Shown here: piece by piece, positions 8,906 to 16,525 of the stretch
Position numbering within the stretch: position 1 is the first letter of the stretch
Layout: the number at the start of each line of letters is the position of its first letter
From: Mycoemilia scoparia
Taxonomy: Eukaryota; Kickxellomycota; Kickxellomycetes; Kickxellales; Kickxellaceae
DNA: 18,260 nucleotides
Assembly (NCBI GenBank): GCA_027575805.1
Contig: JANBPU010000307.1
Span: forward strand, 1 to 18,260
Direction: 5' to 3'
Position numbers and translations under genes: made by a program
The notes under the pieces: generated by a model
The model's database searches: none
Told to the model about the DNA's origin: nothing
The model's input: only the letters and a program-made list of their open reading frames with translations

Positions 8906-8918
8906 TGGTAGCAATGCC
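8906..8918 (+). other. Putative tRNA primer-binding site
   Basis: TGGTAGCAATGCC begins two bases after the 5' LTR. TGG matches the CCA end of a tRNA, and TGGTAGC resembles sites complementary to initiator-Met tRNA 3' ends. The tRNA identity is not proven, because no tRNA set from the organism is available here. Confidence 0.5.
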
Positions 8919-8976
8919 AACTGGCAGAAACTTCTAAATATATATACATACATTGTGTTATTGTCGTAACTACGAA

Positions 8977-9882
8977 ATGAGCGATACAAAGAATAAAACC
9001 CCAGAACAACCGGTGATGTCAAGTGACGACTTGACAAGAATCCAGACGATTGTGGTAGTATTCAAGGATAACCTATTCTCAGGATCCCAATACAAAGGTG
9101 ATACGAACGCTTGGTTCAGAAGCACCGAAGGAAAACTAAAGAGTGCTGGAATAGAGGATGAGGGATTCGACAGATACATCCCTTACTTAGTTACAGATAC
9201 AGTTTTTCAGCAATGGCAGGATTATGCAGACTGCAAGGAGGGAGAAAAAGGATGGCCTGTGTTCAAAGAATTTATATTATCAACATTTGGTAGTGCTACG
9301 AATGCATTTGAGGCCTTACACCAACTGGACAGATTCAGATTTATAGATAGTGGGCTCGAGATTGGTGAATATAATATCCAATTCAAGAACTTATGTCATT
9401 GTGCGGGGTACGAATTTAACAAAGTGAATATAATTAACAAATACCTATTACAAATCCCGCCAGATGTTGCAGTTAAAATCCGCACAGGTTCAGCGAAGAC
9501 TTTAGACAAGGTCCAAAACCAAGCAAAAGCATACATTATCACTAGCCGAGAACTACAGAAAGTGAGTGGAAGCAAATTTGATGACTCAGCCATGGACATA
9601 GAAGCGATAGAGGTGAATGCTCAATATACAAAGGAGCGCATCTATAAGCAACAGGGACCAAATATACAGTACAATGACTTTAGTGAATTCTGCAGTTACC
9701 CCGAGTTTCAGGATAGAAAGAGGAAAGGCATCTGTGTTGTGTGTGGATCGAAACAACATCGTTATAGGAAGTGCCGTGTCTATCACACTATTAAGGGTAC
9801 TCAGAAACCTCAAGCAGTACACAGCATAAGTAAACATACTGAGGATGAGACCAACTGGGAGGGTAATCCGGATTTTCAATAA
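8977..9882 (+). CDS. gag: Gag structural protein
   Basis: 301 residues from the first ATG after the primer-binding site, ending TAA at 9880-9882. The middle has the retrotransposon capsid pattern: a Trp/Phe-containing block (NAWFRSTEGKL), then WPVFKEFILSTFG, LHQLDRFRF and IGEYNIQFKNLC. Near the C terminus, CVVCGSKQHRYRKC is a CX2CX4HX4C zinc knuckle for RNA binding. Gag would assemble the cytoplasmic particle in which reverse transcription occurs. The frame is intact. Pol lies in the -1 frame, with 44 nt between the gag stop and the first pol ATG. An in-frame TTG further upstream (8953) is less likely to be the start. Confidence 0.9.
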   Translation: MSDTKNKTPEQPVMSSDDLTRIQTIVVVFKDNLFSGSQYKGDTNAWFRSTEGKLKSAGIEDEGFDRYIPYLVTDTVFQQWQDYADCKEGEKGWPVFKEFILSTFGSATNAFEALHQLDRFRFIDSGLEIGEYNIQFKNLCHCAGYEFNKVNIINKYLLQIPPDVAVKIRTGSAKTLDKVQNQAKAYIITSRELQKVSGSKFDDSAMDIEAIEVNAQYTKERIYKQQGPNIQYNDFSEFCSYPEFQDRKRKGICVVCGSKQHRYRKCRVYHTIKGTQKPQAVHSISKHTEDETNWEGNPDFQ

Positions 9883-9926
9883 AGACTGGTGATGGAGCAA
9901 GTCACACCAGTCCCAATAGTAGTACT

Positions 9927-12902
9927 ATGTTTGACAATAAATATAACATATCCATATATGCAGCATATAGTACTATTGAAAATCTTGCAGATAGCCAGTT
10001 AACCCTCCCAGCAAGGGTCAATGATTCCAAAGTAACAATATTAATCAACAACAGGTCCCAAACATGCTGTGTAAGACCAGATATAGCTAAACGAATGAAT
10101 AGCACTCTCTACAAGTTAAAGAAGAATATAAGGATCCAGGCGGCAGACGGCCGAGAGTTCTACAGTTGTACACACTATACCAAACTCCTTGTATACCTAG
10201 ACAAACTACAGACACCAATCGAAGTGACATGTTTAGTTGCCCCTGTATGCGAAGATATCATCCTTGGCATGTCATGGCTGAAACCAAACAAGTCGATAAT
10301 TAACTGTGGGAACAACAGTATCCAATTTGAAATGGAGAATGGTAATGTACAAACTGTCACTGGGAGACCACTTACAGGAACGAAATTGAAGCTTCAGCAT
10401 AGACTCATTAGCATAAACCAGGTCAATATGGAAGTTGATAGTAATGATACAGAATCATGGGGCATAGTTATTGTCAAATCAATACCAGGAGACAGTATAG
10501 TCAAGGTTTCAACTATTTCGAAAACTGAAGGAACCAACCACCCGTGGGCTAAAGTTGCAGCAAATGAGCTAATGGAAAAGTATGCTAACTACCTTGCAAC
10601 AAAACCAGAAGGATACCCTGCAGAGCGACCTTTTGACCACACGATCGAACTAGAACCAGGTGCTAGGCCATTTGCTCAAACTCCATATAGACTATCACCT
10701 TGTGAAGAGAAGGAGCTCGAAACACAGATTAAAGAACTTATTGACAAGGGATTCATCGAAGAATCAATATCCCCCTGGGGAGCACCAGTCCTGTTTGTCC
10801 GAAAGAAAGATGGATCCTATCGCATGTGTATTGACTACTGTAAGCTCAATAGCTTTACAATGAAGGACAAATTCATGATACCATGCATTGATGAGTTTCT
10901 CGATATGACATGTGGTGCCACATGGTTTACAAAATTGGACTTGCAACAAGCCTATCACCAAGTACGGATTAATCCAAATGACAAGGAGAAGACAGCTTTC
11001 AGAACTAAGCTTGGCATGTTCCAATGGCGTGTCCTCCCCTTTGGACTTTGTAATGCTCCAGCGACTTTCCAGAGGATCATCCAACAGGCACTTTCTAAGC
11101 ACCGTTCCTACTGCTGCGCTTACCTAGATGATATCATCATATTCTCCAAATCGATCACTGAGCACAAGGATCATGTTGATGCAGTCCTAAGCACACTAGA
11201 GAAAGAGAAACTCTACTGTAAACCTTCAAAATGTAAATTCTTTAGAGAACAGGTTGAATTCTTAGGTCACGTTGTAAGTGAGAATAAAATCGAAATGGAT
11301 CCTACAAAACTAGATGCTGTAAGAAACTGGCCGATACCGACAAATGTGACAGATGTTCGTAGATTCCATGGCCTATGTAACTTCTACCGGAAGTTCATTA
11401 AGAACTTTGCACAGATTGCACAACCACTGACAGACCTGTTTAAGAAGGACGAATTCAAATGGGGTCAAGAACAACAAGGTTCCTTTGAGGCCCTCAAGCA
11501 GGCCTTATGTTCTAAACCAGTATTACAACCCTTTGATCCCTCATTGCCCAAGAGAGTTGAAACTGATGCTTCGGCCTACTGCATAGGTGCAGTACTACAT
11601 CAAGAATCAGAGGATGGATGGCACCCAGTGTCGTGGATGTCTCGTAAACTGAAGGAGCCCGAAAGAAAGCAGGCTATTTATGCTAAGGAACTGTTAGCAA
11701 TTATAGATGCTTTAAAAGTCTGGCGACCTTACCTTCATGGTACCGATGAACCATTTACTGTGCTAACTGACCAGAAAGCACTAAAGCATCTTAAGGTCCA
11801 GGCTTCGATAAATGATCAGATGAAGAGATCACTTGAATTGTTCGAGGAGTATAACTTCAAGGTTGAGTATAGAAAAGGACTGAACAATGTTGTTGCCGAT
11901 GCACTATCTAGACCACCGCAGGGGCCAGAGAATAGAGAATATGAACTACTCCTGGAATCCAAACCTGAAATCCGTTACTCGTCTCAACTCCTTGAACCAA
12001 ATACAGCCTATGACCTAGACAAGAAGGAAACTTTGGTGGCGAAAGAGGCTCGGAAGAACAAATCAGGACCGAGCTCAAATCCCAAACCTCAGATAGCATC
12101 ACCTCCTAAAGGTCCTGTCAAAATGGAATACCGGGATGTAGAGCTGATCCCAGAAGAGTCTTCAACATGTAACCCCAATAGAGAGTCAGACCAAGTAATT
12201 CAGCATGCAGACGAGTTAGCAGATGGTATGATAGACAATAAGATTGATAATTCTGATACAGACCTAGACAAGCTCATCAGTGAGGAATTCTCCAAGTCAC
12301 TCAAGATTGAGCCTGTTACGACAACACCAGCAAATGATTGCCTCCAGGTTGTACTCCACCATCCAGATGCAAAAGCACCCATACGAGCACATGAGACAGA
12401 TGCTGGATATGATGTCTTTTGCACAACAGCTGTCACCTTAGAGCCTGATAGTACTACAACAGTACCTTTGCATATAGCAGCGACCCCACCTGTAGGATCA
12501 TTCATTAAGATCGAGGGACGTAGTAGTTTGGCCAAACAAGGAATCACAACCCTTGGAGGCATAGTGGACAGAGGCTATACTGGCATCATCAGTGTTATCC
12601 TTAAGAACCTGAATGGGGAGAGGATAGTATTGGACAAAGGCTCGAAAATTGCACAGTTTGTCCTATACCAGTACAAGACCCCACCAGTGAAGCTAGTAGA
12701 AAAGCTAGAAGAAACAGATCGAGGAGACCATGGATTCGGTTCTACGGATAATACTACAGCAAGGATTGAGGCGATTACGAATTCTACACAGTCACTGAAT
12801 ATAATGGATGATCCAAGAGATTCCTACAAGGGCGATAGAAACCTTGAGAGGTCATTTAATTGGGTGACTGAAGACGACCCTAAGAAGAAATGGCACAAAT
12901 GA
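9927..12902 (+). CDS. pol: Pol: protease-like, reverse transcriptase, RNase H, dUTPase (ends at in-frame TGA)
   Basis: 991 residues. The N-terminal part has a retropepsin fold pattern (ILGMSWL; IAKRMN...IQAADGREF), but the usual DTG/DSG is replaced by INNRS at residues 40-44. Reverse transcriptase follows with FVRKKDGSYRMCIDY, KLDLQQAYHQ, LPFGLCNAPATFQ and the catalytic YLDD at 11121-11132. RNase H shows ETDAS, YAKELLAI, LTDQKAL and VADALSRP. After a Pro/Glu-rich linker comes a complete trimeric dUTPase (about 12340-12755) with motifs ETDAGYDVF, GRSSLA, VDRGYTG, KGSKIAQF and RGDHGFGSTD. The dUTPase would hydrolyse dUTP and limit uracil in the cDNA. The pol frame stays open upstream to 9867, overlapping the gag end by 16 nt. 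TGA at 12900-12902 separates this part from integrase in the same frame. Confidence 0.92.
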   Translation: MFDNKYNISIYAAYSTIENLADSQLTLPARVNDSKVTILINNRSQTCCVRPDIAKRMNSTLYKLKKNIRIQAADGREFYSCTHYTKLLVYLDKLQTPIEVTCLVAPVCEDIILGMSWLKPNKSIINCGNNSIQFEMENGNVQTVTGRPLTGTKLKLQHRLISINQVNMEVDSNDTESWGIVIVKSIPGDSIVKVSTISKTEGTNHPWAKVAANELMEKYANYLATKPEGYPAERPFDHTIELEPGARPFAQTPYRLSPCEEKELETQIKELIDKGFIEESISPWGAPVLFVRKKDGSYRMCIDYCKLNSFTMKDKFMIPCIDEFLDMTCGATWFTKLDLQQAYHQVRINPNDKEKTAFRTKLGMFQWRVLPFGLCNAPATFQRIIQQALSKHRSYCCAYLDDIIIFSKSITEHKDHVDAVLSTLEKEKLYCKPSKCKFFREQVEFLGHVVSENKIEMDPTKLDAVRNWPIPTNVTDVRRFHGLCNFYRKFIKNFAQIAQPLTDLFKKDEFKWGQEQQGSFEALKQALCSKPVLQPFDPSLPKRVETDASAYCIGAVLHQESEDGWHPVSWMSRKLKEPERKQAIYAKELLAIIDALKVWRPYLHGTDEPFTVLTDQKALKHLKVQASINDQMKRSLELFEEYNFKVEYRKGLNNVVADALSRPPQGPENREYELLLESKPEIRYSSQLLEPNTAYDLDKKETLVAKEARKNKSGPSSNPKPQIASPPKGPVKMEYRDVELIPEESSTCNPNRESDQVIQHADELADGMIDNKIDNSDTDLDKLISEEFSKSLKIEPVTTTPANDCLQVVLHHPDAKAPIRAHETDAGYDVFCTTAVTLEPDSTTTVPLHIAATPPVGSFIKIEGRSSLAKQGITTLGGIVDRGYTGIISVILKNLNGERIVLDKGSKIAQFVLYQYKTPPVKLVEKLEETDRGDHGFGSTDNTTARIEAITNSTQSLNIMDDPRDSYKGDRNLERSFNWVTEDDPKKKWHK

Positions 12903-14273
12903 CATGTAAAACAATATCGGGTAGATAAACAAGGACGTTTATTCAAGAATGGAAGACTATGCATAGGGAACAAGAAATTACGACAAAAGGTCCTCTACGA
13001 ATATCATGATGCACTAACAGGTGGCCATCAAGGCATCGACAGGACATTTGCAGCCCTCCGACAACAATACTATTGGGCAGGGATGAGAGAAGATATAAAA
13101 GAGTATATCAACTCTTGTGACCACTGTCAGAGGAATAAGGGTAATGCAGATAAACAAGGATACCTGATGGGCCTTGAACAACCACAGCAGCAATGGAGCG
13201 ATATTGCTATTGACTTCATAACACAGCTACCACTAGCAGGTGGTAAATATGATAGTATCATGACAGTAGTAGATCGAATGACCAAGATGGGCCACTTCAT
13301 CCCCTGTTCGACAACAGACTCGACAGAAGACATAGCACGGTTGTTTATCGAACGTATATTCTCATTACATGGAATGCCGACGAGTATCGTATCAGACAGA
13401 GATCCGAAATTCACATCAAAGTTCTGGAATTGCTTCACCAATATCCTAGGCATTAAGCTTAAAATGAGTACAGCACACCACCCACAGACAGACGGACAAT
13501 CGGAAGTAGCAAACAAAGTTATAAAGTCGATCCTCCATGGGTATGTGAATAACAAACAGAATGACTGGGACAAATACTTACCAATCGCCGAATTTGTATT
13601 CAACTCGCATGTGAACACTACTACGAAACATACACCATTCTTCCTGAACTATGGTTATGAACCTCGGAAACCAGCAGACATTATAAACAATGATGAGACG
13701 TCCCATTTGCCAGCTCAAGAAAAAGCAAGGGCATTACAAAATATCATCCGAGAGGTACAGGATAGGATCGAGGTTGAGAATGATCGACAAGCAGTGTACC
13801 ACAATAAGGAACGGAAGCCGGTCAACTTCAAAGTAGGAGACGAAGTACTCATCAGCCGCGAACTGGTGACTCCAAGTTACCTGAAGTCAACAAACAAGCA
13901 ATCTTTCAAGGACAAATGGGTCGGACCATATAAGGTCATTAAAAAGATCAATGACAAGGCATACGAGCTAGACCTACCAGCCGGGATGACAATACACAAG
14001 ACTATTTCAGTAGAGCTCCTCAAGAAATACAGTCGATCGACAAAGTTCCCACGGAATCATGAGAAACAACCAGGACCTGTACTAGTCCGGAACAATGAGG
14101 AGGAATTCGAAGTAGAGAAAATACTAGATCATCGATCAAGTAATAATAAGCAATATTACTTAGTAAGATGGAAGGGTTACTCCAAGGATAAAGACACTTG
14201 GGAACCGGAGGAGCACTTAGAAGGTGCGCAAGGAGCTCTCACGGAATATCGGTCCAGAATTAAAGGGATATAA
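12903..14273 (+). CDS. pol: Pol: integrase with C-terminal chromodomain (downstream of in-frame TGA)
   Basis: Same frame as the upstream pol part, open without a stop for 456 codons. The first ATG is at 13083, but integrase sequence begins upstream of it, so readthrough or a Trp-to-stop mutation is more likely than a separate start. Order: HHCC zinc domain (HDALTGGHQG, CDHCQRN); catalytic core with Asp at 13212 (IDFITQLP), Asp at 13395 (VSDRDPKF) and Glu at 13503 (DGQSEVAN), a D,D-35-E spacing; the GPY/F-type module (WVGPYKV); and a chromodomain at about 14104-14240 (EVEKILDHR, YYLVRWKGYS, TWEPEEHL). The core inserts cDNA into the genome. Chromodomains in this group commonly direct insertion to marked chromatin, with histone H3K9 methylation the usual target; that is inferred for this copy. 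Confidence 0.92.
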   Translation, partial: HVKQYRVDKQGRLFKNGRLCIGNKKLRQKVLYEYHDALTGGHQGIDRTFAALRQQYYWAGMREDIKEYINSCDHCQRNKGNADKQGYLMGLEQPQQQWSDIAIDFITQLPLAGGKYDSIMTVVDRMTKMGHFIPCSTTDSTEDIARLFIERIFSLHGMPTSIVSDRDPKFTSKFWNCFTNILGIKLKMSTAHHPQTDGQSEVANKVIKSILHGYVNNKQNDWDKYLPIAEFVFNSHVNTTTKHTPFFLNYGYEPRKPADIINNDETSHLPAQEKARALQNIIREVQDRIEVENDRQAVYHNKERKPVNFKVGDEVLISRELVTPSYLKSTNKQSFKDKWVGPYKVIKKINDKAYELDLPAGMTIHKTISVELLKKYSRSTKFPRNHEKQPGPVLVRNNEEEFEVEKILDHRSSNNKQYYLVRWKGYSKDKDTWEPEEHLEGAQGALTEYRSRIKGI

Positions 14274-14282
14274 TTTGGACCT

Positions 14283-14294
14283 GATAGGGGCGAG
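14283..14294 (+). other. Polypurine tract next to the 3' LTR
   Basis: GATAGGGGCGAG directly precedes the 3' LTR. It is purine-rich with two pyrimidines, and would prime plus-strand DNA synthesis. It is a weak tract, called mainly by position. Confidence 0.5.
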
Positions 14295-14426
14295 TGAAAT
14301 AGTATTTATTTTACTTACTTTACTTATTTTACCCATAAGTTAGTTTATACATATTTATTAGTAGTACAACCAAATAGTTTTATAAGAATAAAACAACGAC
14401 GAATTTTACCATATTTATATATTTCA
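14295..14426 (+). repeat. 3' LTR of the Ty3/gypsy element (132 bp)
   Basis: Matches 8771-8903 apart from one substitution and one single-base indel. It is followed by the ATGAT duplication at 14427-14431. Confidence 0.93.
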
Positions 14427-14431
14427 ATGAT

Positions 14432-14645
14432 TCTATAAAAGGTAATGAAGATAGTGAAACTCTTCATTAAACTAAACTAAACTAATAAAAGGTAAATGAG
14501 GAATGCAGTCCTCAGATTATAATCATGATTGATTCAGAATTACTCTGATCAACTGAAAGTTGTTCAGGGCGATCCTGAATTGTTCAGGATGAAATAATTC
14601 TATCTGGAATCGTTCAGGGCAGACCATGTGGGCTACAGCCCAACA
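14432..14645. repeat. Solo LTR, copy 2, right part
   Basis: Continues 8450-8770 across the Ty3/gypsy insertion and ends GGCTACAGCCCAACA, the reverse complement of the TGTTAGGC start of copy 1. AATGA at 14646-14650 is its target duplication. Two CpG remain (in GGGCGATCC and AATCGTTC). Confidence 0.88.
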
Positions 14646-14650
14646 AATGA

Positions 14651-14866
14651 TACCAGAGCACTCTTTATATCTGGATCTGTGTAATAATCTAGCAAGATCG
14701 ATGAAGTATCATATAGCCCAAAATGTATCCAGTCCACAGCTCCATAAAGCCCACTATGTGTATAGATATTAACACAATTACCTGAAAATGAACAAGTGGT
14801 CAGATTTCTAGAATCCTTGATTAATGATTTATTATAATAATACATAATAATTATATTAATACCCAT
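14651..14866 (-). pseudogene. Element B Tnp2-like transposase, upstream fragment
   Basis: The minus-strand frame reads SLIKDSRNLTT, then HSGLYGAVDWIHFGLYD and KSALV up to the solo-LTR junction. It matches SMKKSRAQIPTT, HSGYFRGVDWLDFLIYI and KRAIAHLV of the CACTA transposase, including the GVDW-type motif (here AVDW). Taking out the solo LTR and one TCATT copy joins this piece in frame to LSKVFKYAY at 8449. The sequence further upstream (14867-14963) is AT-rich without clear coding content, so roughly the first 500 residues are missing or lie beyond the window. Confidence 0.78.
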
Positions 14867-14963
14867 AACTTACTATAGTATATTTTGAAATAGGTAGTCT
14901 TTTATTATATGATGAATTGAAATAAACATGTGTTAACTCTTTGTTATACTTCTACACATTATA

Positions 14964-15924
14964 CAGTATGGAGCCTGGGACTGAGAACTGGGCATCTGAG
15001 TACTAGGGTGAGGGCAGGATGTGTAAAGCTGGTCCAAGTAGTCAGAGATGACTCGACCACAGCCAGGGAATGCCGACAGGCCAATCCACAGCATAGCGAG
15101 TCATAGCACAGGCATTCTGCGGCGCACTCCCTCTATGCACGTGTCCAGTGGCAGTGACTTATTGTGCCTGTCGGTTCTAGTCATAGCAGCGTCTTTGTAG
15201 GATAGTTTCACTTGGGGCACGCTAGGTTGTTTTGCGGGCTCTGAGGCTGCTGTTGTTGTAGATGATGAGAAAAAAAAAGAATTTTTCAAGGGGGGAAGGA
15301 GAACTTCCCTCTTGACTTCTTTTTATTCATCTTGGCCTTGCCTGCAAAAAGGCTGGCCTTCAAGTCCTTGGCCATGGCATGGGTGGTGGTGCGGCAGGTG
15401 GCGCACTGTCGCCCTTCTTTGAGCTTCTGAGAGAGCAACTTGACCTGAACCCAAGGCTCCTCTGAAGATTTATCAGAGCCAGCTTGTGGGTCAGGGGGAG
15501 AAGAGGCGGCCTCAGTGGGTAGTGTAGTAGTAGTAAGTGGTCCAGCATTGGAGACTGAGTGGGCGCTAGAGTTGACAGCTGCGGCGGGCACATTATCAGC
15601 TGGGTGTTTGAAGCCATTGCTAACAAAGCTAAATTCAATTTGCTTTGTAGGTTCGGCGGCATTGGTGGCAGGAGTGGGAGCACTGACAGGAGGGGCTCTC
15701 TCAGGATCCTGGTCAGTGTCTCCCATGACGACTTTATCTTCGTGTGGTGGGGCAGTGGAGGCCATTCAAATTGGCAGACTCAAATTTGGCTAATTGGGCA
15801 GAATCAGCGGATTTATTTTTATTCAGAAAAAAGGGTCTGTAGAGCCTCCCACCAGACCTTGTGACTGGGTGGGTGGGAGGAAGAGCGACTCCTGCTCCTT
15901 CTGGGCTTCATCAGGCTGTGTCAT
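14964..15924 (-). pseudogene. Probable LINE ORF1-like remnant
   Basis: GC-rich block against AT-rich flanks. From ATG at 15924 the minus strand reads MTQPDEAQKEQESLF, then shifts frame twice before a long frame (15765-15286) rich in Ala/Pro/Ser/Thr with VQVKLLSQKLKEG and CATCRTTTH. A further shift at a run of six G (15290-15295) leads into AASEPAKQPSVPQVKLSYKDAA. Several shifts in a block with continuous protein-like composition mean a decayed gene. A low-complexity N-terminal region followed by a basic segment would fit a non-LTR retrotransposon ORF1, but no diagnostic domain is seen. The block stops abruptly near 14964. It could also be a decayed host gene. Confidence 0.4.
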
Positions 15925-16312
15925 AATGAAAGAATGTAAACAATAAAGATAAGAATAGCAACTTAAAATACTTTTAACTATGAAAGATCAAAAGTAAAAA
16001 AACTCAATAAAATTCTACCTTATTTCTAAAAACCCTTTCTCCTTTTCAAAGTGAATAGCATATATTTCATACAGATACTCTCAATTATGGGTAAGCATAA
16101 TCAGAGTACCTATGATAATATAATTTAGCAACATTGTACTCCTTTTCATCACAGGTCTAATATAGACCTGTGAACTGAAAAAAAATTTTGGAAGAGAGAT
16201 TCTGTTATAGTCCAGATATATAATTGTTTTATACTTAATAGAAACTTTAAAAGATTAAAAATCTCAAAAGACACTAGAAAACTAGCTAAGCTATCAAGAA
16301 ACAGCTGGTATA
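15925..16312. other. AT-rich spacer with an 11-bp-stem hairpin
   Basis: No gene seen. It lies upstream of the ORF1-like start and could be its 5' leader. A perfect inverted repeat, TCACAGGTCTA / TAGACCTGTGA with a 3-base loop, is at 16149-16173, followed by eight A. The TA at 16311-16312 is the target duplication of the neighbouring Tc1 element. Confidence 0.55.
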
Positions 16313-16520
16313 CAGTAGGTGTCAAAAATGTCTAATTTTTTTTTAAAATTTCTTTTAATTAGCATAAGTTAATCAATATTTAATCAATAAAGCTTAAAAT
16401 TTAACCATAAATAGATAATGATGACATGCATATGTAATTAAAAATTAGCTTAATCAAATTAATATTGATCAATTTATTGAACTTTAAAATTTAAAAAAAA
16501 ATTGGACATTTTTGCAACAT
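16313..16520 (+). repeat. Left terminal inverted repeat of the intact Tc1 element
   Basis: About 208 bp. The outer motif (TGTCAAAAATGTCTAATTTT) recurs inverted at the inner end (AAAATTGGACATTTTTGCAACA). The rest is AT-rich and closely matches the right repeat. Confidence 0.88.
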
Positions 16521-16525
16521 AAAAA

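Larger units (their letters stand above)
8771..14426 (+). mobile_element. Full-length Ty3/gypsy chromovirus with a dUTPase domain
   Basis: 5656 bp from TG at 8771 to CA at 14426, flanked by ATGAT at 8766-8770 and 14427-14431. Short LTRs of 133 and 132 bp are almost identical. The order is LTR, primer-binding site, gag, then pol (protease, reverse transcriptase, RNase H, dUTPase, integrase, chromodomain), purine-rich tract, LTR. The RT-RH-IN order and the C-terminal chromodomain place it among the chromoviruses. Its GC content is visibly higher than the flanking AT-rich DNA. It is inserted into solo LTR copy 2 and is one of the youngest insertions here. Confidence 0.95.

Noticed and set aside
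444..14645. Very long terminal inverted repeats of one large DNA transposon (444-980 versus 8450-14645)
   Set aside because: Each copy has its own perfect 5-bp duplication (GCCAA, AATGA) and TG...CA ends, and each interrupts the transposase frame. They are two independent solo-LTR insertions in opposite orientation.
15515..15864. Two plus-strand ORFs rich in Gly/Ala/Val
   Set aside because: They are antisense shadows of the Ala/Pro-rich minus-strand ORF1-like remnant.
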